Shown here in pieces: positions 1 to 7,713 of a stretch of DNA of 64,000 bases. Source of the stretch: Sphingobium sp. OAS761 (lineage in GTDB: Bacteria > Pseudomonadota > Alphaproteobacteria > Sphingomonadales > Sphingomonadaceae); assembly GCF_024168485.1 (NCBI RefSeq), contig NZ_JALJVY010000001.1, positions 1-64,000 of the forward strand. The letters are read 5' to 3'. The stretch's first letter is position 1; each line of letters opens with the position of its first letter. Made by a program: the position numbers and the translations under genes. The notes beneath the pieces were generated by a model. The model had not been told where the DNA came from. It saw only the letters and a program-made list of their open reading frames with translations, and searched no databases.

Positions 1-3000
1 ATCGCCGACATCGACCGCGACCTCACCCTGACCTCCGCCGACCTGGTGGTGGAATTCGCCCCCGGCACGGTCGCCGACATCCAGATGTCCGACTTTGTGA
101 ACGATCCGTTCCGCCGCATTGTCGGGACGCCGCAGGACAATGTCTTCGTCGATACCGACGACAGCCACATTTATTACGGCGTCGACGGCAACGACACGAT
201 CAGCGGCAACGGTGGCAACGATCAACTGTTCGGCGGCGCAGGAAACGACCTGATCACCGGCGGGCAGGGCAACGACTATCTGAACGGGGGCGAAGGCGAC
301 GACGACCTGTCGGGCGGCGCGGGAACCGATACGCTGTACGGCGAAGGCGGCAATGACATCATCCGCGGCGGCGACGACGCCGACTCCATCTACGGCGGCC
401 TGGGCAATGACGAATTGCGCGGCGAATTCGGCGCGGACTGGATCAACGGAGAAGCCGGCGACGACCGCATCTATGGCGGCGCAGACAATGACACGCTGAA
501 CGGCGACGCGGGCAACGACTATATCGACGGCGGCGACGGCAACGACACCGTTTACGGCGGCGGCGACGATGACGAGATCGTCGGTGGCGCGGGCGACGAT
601 AATCTGAACGGCGATGCCGGCGATGACATATTGCAGGGTGGTGAGGGCAACGACACGCTTACCGGCTCGGACGGGTATGACGTCGCCAGTTACGTCGGCG
701 GCAACACTGCGATCAGCATCGATCTGAATGCAGCGTCCAACGTCTACACGCTGGGCGGCAATATGGGCACTGATACGCTGTTGACTATCGAAGGCGTTAT
801 AGGCACGGCCTATAATGACACGCTGCTGGGCACATCCGGCACCAACATCTTCGAAGGCGGTGCCGGCAACGACGTGATGGACGGTCGCGGCGGCGTCGAC
901 ACATTGAGCTATGCGCGTGCGACAGCCGGGATCACCGTGTCGCTGGCGGTAACGGCGGCGCAGAATACCGGCGGAGCGGGTGTCGATACGATCAGCAATT
1001 TCGAAAATGTGACCGGGTCTGCTTATAATGACGCCATAACCGGATCGTCGGCGAACAACCTGCTGGTCGGCGGCCTGGGCAATGACAGCCTGTCCGGCGG
1101 CAATGGCGAGGATATATTGCGGGGCGGCGAGGGCGCTGACACGCTGAACGGCGATGGCGGCGACGACACGCTGTACGGCGACGCTGGTAATGACACGCTG
1201 AACGGCGGAGCGGGCATCGACATCCTCTATGGCGGCGCCGGCGCGGACAGCATCAGCGGCGGATCCGAAGACGATCGCGTCTATGGCGAGGCGGGCGACG
1301 ACATTATCGATGGCGGCGACGGCAACGACATCATCCTGGGCGGCGAGGGCAACGATTATATCGACGGCGGCATCGGCGCGGACGACATGGCCGGCGGCCT
1401 GGGCGACGATGTCTACATTGTCACCAGCGTTAACGACATCGTCAGCGAAGCCGCTGATGAGGGCACTGACGAGGTGCGCACCAACCTGGTCACCTATGCG
1501 CTGGGCGTATATGTCGAAAAGCTGACCGGTATGCGGATTGCAGGGCAGACGCTGACCGGAAATGGCCTGGATAACGTCATTACCGGTGAGGCGGGCAATG
1601 ATGTCATCAACGGCGGCGGCGGTGCCGACAGGATGATAGGTGGTGGGGGCGACGATCTCTACTATGTCAATGATGCCGGGGACCTGGTGGTCGAGCTTGG
1701 AAACGGCGGCACCGATACCGTCAACGCCTCCATCAGCTATGCAATTCTGGGCACCTATGTCGAGAATCTCACGCTGACGGGCACGGCCAACATCGACGGA
1801 ACCGGCAACAGCCTGGCCAACATCGTTAAGGGTAACAACGGCAACAATGTGCTGACCGGCGGGGCAGGGGACGACACGCTGATCGGTGGTTTGGGCAACG
1901 ACACGCTGGACGGCGGCGCAGGCGTCGACACCATGAACGGCGGCGCGGGCCATGACATCTATATCGTCGATAACATCAATGACGTGGTCGTCGAAGGCGC
2001 CAACCAGGGCACGGACGAGGTACGCACGTCGCTGAGCACCTATACACTGGGCAATAATCTGGAGAAGTTGACCGCGATCACCAACGCAGGGCAGGTGCTG
2101 ATCGGCAACGGCGTCGCCAACCGCATGACCGGCGGCGACGGCAATGACACGCTGGACGGCAAGGCCGGTGCCGACGTCATGATTGGCGGTAAGGGCAACG
2201 ATACCTACGTCGTAGATCATGTCAGCGAAACAGTGACGGAACTGGCCGGCGAAGGTATCGATACGGTTCAGACCGCACTCGCCAGCTATGTGCTCGCGGA
2301 TAATGTCGAAAATCTGGTGGGAACCGGCAATGCAGGACAAGGCCTGACAGGTAACGGGCTGGCCAACGACATTAGCGGCGGCTCTGGCAATGACACGATC
2401 GACGGGGGTGCCGGCATCGACACGATGCGTGGTGGATTGGGCGATGATATTTACGTCATTGACGATAGCGCTGACATTATCATCGAAACCAATATCGGTG
2501 GCATCGATCTGGCACAGGCGTCCGTCAGTTATAGTCTTGCCGGTGTCTATGTCGAAAACCTTACGCTGACGGGTAGCGCGAACATCAACGGCACCGGCAA
2601 CGGCCTGGCCAATATCCTGACCGGCAACAGCGGTAACAATGTTCTAAACGGGGGAAGCGGTGCGGACAATATGAGCGGCGGCGCCGGCGATGACCTCTAC
2701 ATCGTCGACAATGGCGGCGATGTGATCATTGAAACGGCCGGTAACGGCAACGATACCATCAACGCGTCGGTGACATATTCGTTGGGCGGCATCTATGTCG
2801 AAAACCTGACGCTGACCGGATCCGCGAATATCAACGGGACGGGCAACAGCCTCGACAATATCCTGATCGGCAATAACGGCGCCAACATGCTGAATGGCGG
2901 CACCGGCAACGACATCATCAGCGGCGGCGGCGGCAACGATACGTTGACCGGCGCCGCGGGGCAGGACATCTTCCGCTTCGACACGGCGACTGGCGCTGGC

Positions 3001-3273
3001 AATGTCGACACGATCACCGATTTCAAAGTGATCGACGACACGATCGAACTGGCTTCGTCGATCTTCACCGCGGCTGGTCCGGCAGGAACGCTGGCAGCCG
3101 GTGCGTTCCGGATCGGATCGGCGGCGTTGGATGCGGATGACCGGATCCTCTACAACAGCGCGACAGGCGACTTGTTTTATGATGCCAACGGCAACGCGGC
3201 GGGCGGATCGGTGCTGATCGCGCACATGGCCACCGGCCTTGCGCTGACCAACGCGGATTTCGTGATCGGGTGA
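1..3273 (+). CDS. RTX (hemolysin-type calcium-binding repeat) secreted protein, 5'-truncated by the window
   Basis: The reading frame is open from base 1, so the true start lies outside the window. A GTG at 46 is only an internal candidate. Over 1,075 residues the protein is built from glycine-aspartate nonapeptides of the GGxGxDxLx type, which bind calcium in beta-rolls in RTX proteins exported by type I secretion. The N-terminal third is a nearly pure nonapeptide array. From about base 1,450 the repeats alternate with modules carrying a YVENLTLTG-like strand. The C-terminus (from about base 2,940) has the usual RTX end, with a DxITDF motif and no further repeats, consistent with an uncleaved C-terminal secretion signal. 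No catalytic domain is visible in the part present, so its role (adhesin, S-layer-like protein or exoenzyme) is unknown. A hairpin terminator follows at 3319. No ABC/MFP secretion genes are seen in the window. Confidence 0.9.
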   Translation: MADIDRDLTLTSADLVVEFAPGTVADIQMSDFVNDPFRRIVGTPQDNVFVDTDDSHIYYGVDGNDTISGNGGNDQLFGGAGNDLITGGQGNDYLNGGEGDDDLSGGAGTDTLYGEGGNDIIRGGDDADSIYGGLGNDELRGEFGADWINGEAGDDRIYGGADNDTLNGDAGNDYIDGGDGNDTVYGGGDDDEIVGGAGDDNLNGDAGDDILQGGEGNDTLTGSDGYDVASYVGGNTAISIDLNAASNVYTLGGNMGTDTLLTIEGVIGTAYNDTLLGTSGTNIFEGGAGNDVMDGRGGVDTLSYARATAGITVSLAVTAAQNTGGAGVDTISNFENVTGSAYNDAITGSSANNLLVGGLGNDSLSGGNGEDILRGGEGADTLNGDGGDDTLYGDAGNDTLNGGAGIDILYGGAGADSISGGSEDDRVYGEAGDDIIDGGDGNDIILGGEGNDYIDGGIGADDMAGGLGDDVYIVTSVNDIVSEAADEGTDEVRTNLVTYALGVYVEKLTGMRIAGQTLTGNGLDNVITGEAGNDVINGGGGADRMIGGGGDDLYYVNDAGDLVVELGNGGTDTVNASISYAILGTYVENLTLTGTANIDGTGNSLANIVKGNNGNNVLTGGAGDDTLIGGLGNDTLDGGAGVDTMNGGAGHDIYIVDNINDVVVEGANQGTDEVRTSLSTYTLGNNLEKLTAITNAGQVLIGNGVANRMTGGDGNDTLDGKAGADVMIGGKGNDTYVVDHVSETVTELAGEGIDTVQTALASYVLADNVENLVGTGNAGQGLTGNGLANDISGGSGNDTIDGGAGIDTMRGGLGDDIYVIDDSADIIIETNIGGIDLAQASVSYSLAGVYVENLTLTGSANINGTGNGLANILTGNSGNNVLNGGSGADNMSGGAGDDLYIVDNGGDVIIETAGNGNDTINASVTYSLGGIYVENLTLTGSANINGTGNSLDNILIGNNGANMLNGGTGNDIISGGGGNDTLTGAAGQDIFRFDTATGAGNVDTITDFKVIDDTIELASSIFTAAGPAGTLAAGAFRIGSAALDADDRILYNSATGDLFYDANGNAAGGSVLIAHMATGLALTNADFVIG
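1513..3043 (+). repeat. Internal tandem modules of 82 codons in the RTX gene
   Basis: The codon pair for V/L-E that opens the ENLTLTG-like strand recurs at 1513, 1759, 2059, 2305, 2551 and 2797. The spacings are 246, 300, 246, 246 and 246 bases. The longer unit contains two additional GGxGxD nonapeptides (54 bases). Each module has the order ENL strand, xGTGN/xGNG turn, nonapeptides, Y-V-D and then a G-x-D-T/E segment. These are coding repeats, not a mobile element. Confidence 0.85.
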
Positions 3274-3318
3274 TCGCACAAAGGCCGGCGGATCACCATC
3301 CTCCGGACCATGACGCTG

Positions 3319-3350
3319 AGCCGGCCTGTCCCTTGTCAGGCCGGCTCTTT
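3319..3350 (+). terminator. Rho-independent terminator after the RTX gene
   Basis: A perfect 10-bp stem, AGCCGGCCTG paired with CAGGCCGGCT around an 8-base loop, is followed by CTTTGT. It lies 46 bases beyond the RTX stop codon. The rest of the 320-base gap to 3594 shows no other clear element apart from a 30-codon open frame at 3502. Confidence 0.8.
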
Positions 3351-3501
3351 GTCGTTGTGACTCTTGCGCGGCGTCGACTTTCGGGGGGCCGGGGCGGAAA
3401 GGGGTGCGGATTGGCAGCGCTCGTTCGTCTAGCTGACCGGGAGCCCGTGACAACATGGCTCTTCTGACAGGATCCGCCGAAGAGAGGCATGGTTTAACGA
3501 C

Positions 3502-3594
3502 ATGGTCGACATCACTTCATCCACCGCCTTGACCATTCAGGGCGAAAGCAACAGCATGGCCGCCGGTCCGGCGCTGGAACGGGAGGCGCGCTAA
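3502..3594 (+). CDS. Possible 30-residue leader ORF coupled to the TSUP gene
   Basis: A short frame starts with ATG at 3502. Its stop codon shares a base with the ATG of the downstream transporter (TAATG at 3592-3596), the arrangement used for translational coupling. The product would be 30 residues, hydrophilic, without recognisable motifs. There is no good ribosome binding site at normal spacing; an AGAGAGG lies about 14 bases upstream. It may be a chance frame and is listed because of the exact stop-start overlap. Confidence 0.25.
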   Translation: MVDITSSTALTIQGESNSMAAGPALEREAR

Positions 3595-4424
3595 TGCACG
3601 GCGATGTCATGACCTGGCTTGTTCCACTCGTAGGGATGCTCTGCGCGGGCCTGTTCGCCGGCTTCGCCGCCGGCATCTTCGGCATCGGCGGCGGCTTTGT
3701 CGTCGTGCCGGCGCTGTTCGTCGTGCTGCCATTGCTGGGCGGCACGCATGAAGCCGTAGCGCATGTGGCCATCGGCACGTCGGCGGCAACCATCATCGTC
3801 ACCTCCATCCGGTCGCTGCTGGCCCACGCCAAGCGCGGGGCGGTGGAGTTCGAGGTGCTCAAGGCCTGGGCGCCATGGATCATCCTGGGCGACGGGCTGG
3901 GCGTGCTGCTCGCCGGCCATGTCGACGGCCATATCCTCACCATGATCTTCGCCGTCGGCGTGTTCCTGATGTCGCTCAACTTCCTGCTGCCCAAGGTCGG
4001 CGGCAAGGTGATCAGCGACACCATGCCTTCGGGTATCGCCCGCGTCGGCATCGCCGGCGGGCTGGGCACCTTTTCCGCGTTGCTGGGTATCGGCGGCGGG
4101 ACCATCGCCATCATGGTCATGACCCTGTGCGGCCGTTCGATCCACCGGGCGATCGCCACGGCGTCGGGCATCGGCACGCTGATCGCCATCCCGAGCGCCA
4201 TCGGCTTCGCGATCATCGGCATCGGCGAAGCCGGCCTGCCATGGGGCTCGCTCGGCTATGTCAACGTGCCCGCCACGCTGGCGATCGCGTCCATGTCGAT
4301 CCTGACCGCCCCGCTCGGCGTCGCAGTGGCCCACGCCATGCCGGCCGCGCCGCTCAAGAAGGTCTTCGGCGTTTATCTGGTCGTCATCGCCTTCGTGATG
4401 TTCCGCAACGCGATGAAGGTGTAA
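3594..4424 (+). CDS. TSUP family (TauE/SafE) membrane transporter
   Basis: This 276-residue integral membrane protein has the two-fold internal repeat of the sulfite exporter TauE/SafE family. A GIFGIGGGF motif lies near residue 27 and a second LLGIGGGT motif near residue 162, each at the start of a repeat. About eight hydrophobic segments are visible. Family members move sulfur-containing anions or other small organic anions across the inner membrane; the substrate cannot be told from sequence. The ATG at 3594 has GGGAGG seven bases upstream. The gene stands alone, between terminators at 3319 and 4454. Confidence 0.88.
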   Translation: MHGDVMTWLVPLVGMLCAGLFAGFAAGIFGIGGGFVVVPALFVVLPLLGGTHEAVAHVAIGTSAATIIVTSIRSLLAHAKRGAVEFEVLKAWAPWIILGDGLGVLLAGHVDGHILTMIFAVGVFLMSLNFLLPKVGGKVISDTMPSGIARVGIAGGLGTFSALLGIGGGTIAIMVMTLCGRSIHRAIATASGIGTLIAIPSAIGFAIIGIGEAGLPWGSLGYVNVPATLAIASMSILTAPLGVAVAHAMPAAPLKKVFGVYLVVIAFVMFRNAMKV

Positions 4425-4453
4425 CCGGCGCGGCCACCCCCCGTTCCATGACG

Positions 4454-4499
4454 GGCCGCCAGTGCGAGGCTTAACAGGCTTTGTCACTGGCGGCCTTTG
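4454..4499 (+). terminator. Rho-independent terminator after the TSUP gene
   Basis: An 11-bp perfect stem, GGCCGCCAGTG (4454-4464) with CACTGGCGGCC (4485-4495), is followed by TTTG. Its position makes the upstream candidate start of the next gene (4481) unlikely and supports the ATG at 4526. Confidence 0.75.
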
Positions 4500-4525
4500 C
4501 CATTATCGCTATGTCGGGGGGCAAG

Positions 4526-5236
4526 ATGGCGCAGACTGACCGGATTTCCGTATTGCTCGTGGAAGACGATGTCGCAGCGCGCGCGACCATTCTGGAAATA
4601 TTGGCCGGCGCCGGAATGGCGGTGGAGGATGTGGGCGACGGCGCGGCGGGTCTGCATCGCGCGGGCAGCGGGGACCACGACGTCATCATCCTGGACAGGA
4701 TGCTGCCCCAATTGTCGGGCATTGAGATCGTCACCAAGATGCGCATGGCGGGCGTGGGTGCGCCGGTGCTGATGCTGTCGGCGCTGGGCCGTAGCGAACA
4801 TCGGGTCGAGGGTCTGGAAAGCGGCGTCGACGATTATCTGGCCAAGCCGTTCGAACCTGAGGAACTGGTCGCGCGCGTTCGCGCGCTGTGGCGGCGCGCC
4901 AGCAGCCGCAGCCATGAGCCTGTCCTGTTGTTCGGCGACCTGGAATGCCATGTGAAGGCGCGCACCGCGTTTCGGCAGGGCCGGCATCTGGCGCTGTCGC
5001 CCAAGGAATTCGACCTGTTCCGCTATCTGATGGACCATGCCGGTGAAGTGGTCACGCGCGAGATGCTGCTGCGTCACGTGTGGAAGCTCAGCTTCGATCC
5101 GCAAACCAATGTGGTCGACGTCAATGTCGGCCGCCTGCGGCGCAAGCTGGAGGAAGGGTTCGACACGCCAGTCCTGGAAACCGTGTGGGGCACCGGTTAC
5201 CGGCTGATCGCCCGGAATGCGCGGGGCGGTGGTTAA
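4526..5236 (+). CDS. OmpR-family response regulator
   Basis: This is a 236-residue two-component response regulator. The N-terminal receiver domain has the acidic pair in LLVEDD, the phosphoacceptor aspartate in VIILDRMLP, and the conserved lysine in YLAKPFEPEE. The C-terminal winged-helix domain ends with the typical ETVWGTGYRL motif. The start is taken at the ATG at 4526 because it is preceded by a G-rich Shine-Dalgarno and because a terminator occupies 4454-4499. The gene overlaps the downstream histidine kinase by 20 bases, so the two form one translationally coupled system. The signal sensed is unknown. Confidence 0.9.
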   Translation: MAQTDRISVLLVEDDVAARATILEILAGAGMAVEDVGDGAAGLHRAGSGDHDVIILDRMLPQLSGIEIVTKMRMAGVGAPVLMLSALGRSEHRVEGLESGVDDYLAKPFEPEELVARVRALWRRASSRSHEPVLLFGDLECHVKARTAFRQGRHLALSPKEFDLFRYLMDHAGEVVTREMLLRHVWKLSFDPQTNVVDVNVGRLRRKLEEGFDTPVLETVWGTGYRLIARNARGGG

Positions 5237-6578
5237 ACCCGGCCTTTTACGGTCCGTCTTCGGTCGGGTAACGCTGTCGGCACTGCTGGTCAGCCTGCTG
5301 TCCACCCTGGCCCTGTTCCTGGTGGTGCGGCAGATCGTTGCCGAGGACGGGCGCGCCCGCCTCGCGCGGGAGGTCGACACCGACCTTGCCGGGTTGGCGG
5401 ATATCTATGTAAGCGGCGGCGACCACGAGTTGCGTGCCCGCATAGCCGACCGCCTTGGCGTCGAGCGGGAGGATGGCGAGCGAAGCTGGTATATGCTTGT
5501 CGATGGGCAGGGACATGTCCTGGCGGGCAATCTGAAGCGGTGGCCCGCCGTATCGCCGCAACGGTCGGAAACCGGTTTCGTCGTCCTGCCGGGCGGTGAA
5601 CGGATGTTCGCGCGGGCGACGCGGCTCGGTCCCGGCGCAAGACTGGTCGTGGGACGCAGCGACGATCGGGGACAGGCTTTGCTGGAACGGCTGGCCGCCG
5701 CATTCGCCGTGGCGGGCGCCGTCATCGCGCTGTTCAGCCTTGCCGCCGGTCATTTTGCCGCGCGGCGCCTGCGCGAACGGGTGGAGGCGGTCAACGCCAC
5801 CTTCGCGACGGTGCGGGCCGGACAGATAGGCGCGCGCGCCGCCGGGGCGGGCCAGGGCGATGAACTGGCTGAACTGGCGGCCAATACCAACAGCATGCTC
5901 GATCAGGTCGAACGCCTGATCGAGGCGCAGCGGGCGATATCGGATCAGACGGCCCATGAAATCCGGACGCCGCTGATGCATCTGGACACGCGGTTGCTCA
6001 AGGCGATGGAAACGACCGGCGACGGCATGTTGCTGGCGATGCTCGGCCAGTCGCGCGCGGAACTGCGCGGCGTGGTGCGTCTGCTCGATTCGCTGCTCGA
6101 CATCGCGGGTACGCAGGCCTTGCGCGGCGATCGCCGGGGGCTGGGCGAGATCGACCTGAGCGACATCGCCGAGAGGATGGCCGACCTTTACGGTGCCAGC
6201 GCCGAGGAACTGGGTATCGGCTTTCACGCCCGGATCGCCCCCCGCGTGATGTTGCGCGCCGATCCCATGCAGATGACCCGGCTGCTGACCAACCTGCTCG
6301 ACAATGCCTTCAAATATGTGCCCAGCGGCGGGTCGGTGCTGCTGGAACTGTCGGCGGGTCCGCAGATCGTGGTGCAGGATGACGGAGCGGGCATTCCCCC
6401 GACCGACCGGAAGCGGGTTTTCGAGCGCTATGTGCGACTGGACAATGGCGCGGGAACGGGGCATGGACTGGGCCTTGCTCTTGCCATGGCCATCGCGCAG
6501 CGGCATGAGCTGTCGCTTCATGTCGAGGATGCCGCGCCCGGCGCGCGCTTCGTTATCCGGCCCGAGAGGGGATCATGA
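5217..6578 (+). CDS. Sensor histidine kinase
   Basis: A 453-residue membrane histidine kinase, partner of the preceding regulator. An N-terminal transmembrane helix (about residues 15-38) and a second one (about 160-180) bracket a roughly 120-residue periplasmic sensor region. A HAMP-like segment follows. The phosphoacceptor H-box is AHEIRTPL near residue 245. The ATPase domain shows the N-box LLTNLLDNAFKYV, the G1 box DDGAGIPP and the G2 box GTGHGLGLAL. The ATG at 5217 lies inside the end of the regulator gene. The 3' end overlaps the next gene by four bases (ATGA), suggesting that the exported protein downstream belongs to the same signalling unit. Confidence 0.9.
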   Translation: MRGAVVKPGLLRSVFGRVTLSALLVSLLSTLALFLVVRQIVAEDGRARLAREVDTDLAGLADIYVSGGDHELRARIADRLGVEREDGERSWYMLVDGQGHVLAGNLKRWPAVSPQRSETGFVVLPGGERMFARATRLGPGARLVVGRSDDRGQALLERLAAAFAVAGAVIALFSLAAGHFAARRLRERVEAVNATFATVRAGQIGARAAGAGQGDELAELAANTNSMLDQVERLIEAQRAISDQTAHEIRTPLMHLDTRLLKAMETTGDGMLLAMLGQSRAELRGVVRLLDSLLDIAGTQALRGDRRGLGEIDLSDIAERMADLYGASAEELGIGFHARIAPRVMLRADPMQMTRLLTNLLDNAFKYVPSGGSVLLELSAGPQIVVQDDGAGIPPTDRKRVFERYVRLDNGAGTGHGLGLALAMAIAQRHELSLHVEDAAPGARFVIRPERGS

Positions 6579-7135
6579 TCGGTTCGATGCTGTCCGCTCT
6601 CATGCTCGCCGCGTCGCCGCCCGTTCCGGCCCGGAACGCCGTGCCGGCCGACCCGGTTTTGCGTACCCTGCTTCACGGGGACGTCGCGCAGGCCAGCGGC
6701 GATCATGCGGCCCTGCTCGACACCGCGCAACTGCTCGCTACATTGGGCGCGACACCGCTGGAGGGTCAGCCGGACCTGGCTGCGGTCTGGACGCAGGAGG
6801 CGAATGTCCATGGCGTGAAGCGGGCCGCGCTCGCATTCAGGGGGCGTGCCCTGGGGCCGGCCTACCGGCGCGGATCGCTCGTTCCGGGCGGAACCCTGTC
6901 CATGTTTCAACTCTTCCTGGGCGGCCAGCGCGCGCGCATCTCGATTGCGCCGGCGGGCGACAACAGCAAGCTGTCGATAAGGGTGCAGGGGCAAAGCGGT
7001 GAAACGCTGTGTGACAAGCCGGTCGAAACCGCGCAGGCGGATTGCGCCTGGATGCCGACATTTACGGATCGCTACACGATCACCATCGAAAATGGCGGCG
7101 AAGCGGCGGCAAGCTTCTTCCTTGTCCTTAGATGA
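6575..7135 (+). CDS. Unknown exported protein coupled to the two-component system
   Basis: This 186-residue protein has a short hydrophobic N-terminus that resembles a signal peptide (MIGSMLSALMLAASPP). I recognise no family. Two cysteines lie in the C-terminal half (LCDKP and DCAWMP), and the last 70 residues look like a beta-rich domain. Its start codon overlaps the kinase stop (ATGA), so it is almost certainly co-translated with the kinase. It may be a periplasmic accessory or an output of the system; that is inference from position only. Confidence 0.7.
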   Translation: MIGSMLSALMLAASPPVPARNAVPADPVLRTLLHGDVAQASGDHAALLDTAQLLATLGATPLEGQPDLAAVWTQEANVHGVKRAALAFRGRALGPAYRRGSLVPGGTLSMFQLFLGGQRARISIAPAGDNSKLSIRVQGQSGETLCDKPVETAQADCAWMPTFTDRYTITIENGGEAAASFFLVLR

Positions 7136-7138
7136 TCA

Positions 7139-7177
7139 CAAGATACTGATTCTAAATAATAATATATAAAAATTGAG
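7139..7177. promoter_or_regulatory. AT-rich island, probable promoter region
   Basis: About 40 bases made almost only of A and T (TAATAATATATAAAAATTG core) stand out in otherwise GC-rich DNA. They follow directly on the stop of the exported protein gene and lie about 130 bases before the next start. Such a stretch could hold a promoter -10 region or a protein-binding site. No clear -35/-10 pair was assigned. Confidence 0.35.
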
Positions 7178-7306
7178 CGCAATCGCTGCTCGGTCCGTCG
7201 CTCTGCGCGCTCGTCCCATCCATTCTGCACATCCGTTCAGGCGAAAAAGCCATGGGTCGGTGCGTTGATGCGCCATGGTTCAGATCAGCAAAGAGGAGAA
7301 GAACCC

Positions 7307-7675
7307 ATGTTTCATTCGAAGCTTTGTGTCGCCGCCCTTGTCGCCGGACTCACGCCTGTCGCGGCGTTCGCGCAAACTGATGCCGGGCCGGAAAGCTATG
7401 AAGAGCAACTGGCCCATGTCGAGGACCAGCTCGTCTATCAGGCTCCCATCGCCGGGGTCGAGAATGACTATTGGTTCAATTATCAGACCGACCTTGCCGA
7501 GGCCCGCAAGGAACTGACCAAGGACTTGCGCCGGTCGACCGACGCGGAGGATAATCGCGACGCGTGGGAGGAATATCGGTCCGAACTGGCCGATGCGCGG
7601 GGCGATTATGCCAAGGAGATGGCCGAAAAGGGCTATCCCATCGGCGAGGTTCGCGTGGTTGGTACCGGTCGCTGA
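7307..7675 (+). CDS. Small exported protein of unknown function
   Basis: A 122-residue protein starting at the ATG at 7307, which has an unusually good Shine-Dalgarno (AAGAGGAG, 7291-7298). A signal peptide is evident, with cleavage predicted after AAFAQ-type residues about 21 in. The mature part is rich in Glu, Asp, Arg and Lys, predicted to be largely helical (EEQLAHVEDQL, AEARKELTKDLRR) and lacks cysteines. No family was recognised. It is monocistronic and followed by a hairpin. Confidence 0.7.
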   Translation: MFHSKLCVAALVAGLTPVAAFAQTDAGPESYEEQLAHVEDQLVYQAPIAGVENDYWFNYQTDLAEARKELTKDLRRSTDAEDNRDAWEEYRSELADARGDYAKEMAEKGYPIGEVRVVGTGR

Positions 7676-7688
7676 CATAATGCGGTGC

Positions 7689-7712
7689 GGGGACGACGTT
7701 CGCGACGTCCCC
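7689..7712. terminator. Hairpin between convergent genes
   Basis: GGGGACG (7689-7695) pairs with CGTCCCC (7706-7712). An inner CG/CG pair closes a TTCG loop. There is no T-run, so strength is uncertain. It sits exactly between the stops of two convergent genes and could serve both strands. Confidence 0.5.
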
Positions 7713-7713
7713 G

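Noticed and set aside
200..3000. Regular short repeats that could suggest a CRISPR array or satellite
   Set aside because: The periodicity is 27 bases or multiples in one open frame and encodes RTX nonapeptides. There are no unique spacers of constant length.
4481..4525. N-terminal extension of the OmpR-type regulator
   Set aside because: The segment lies within the terminator hairpin of the previous gene, and the receiver domain is complete from 4526.
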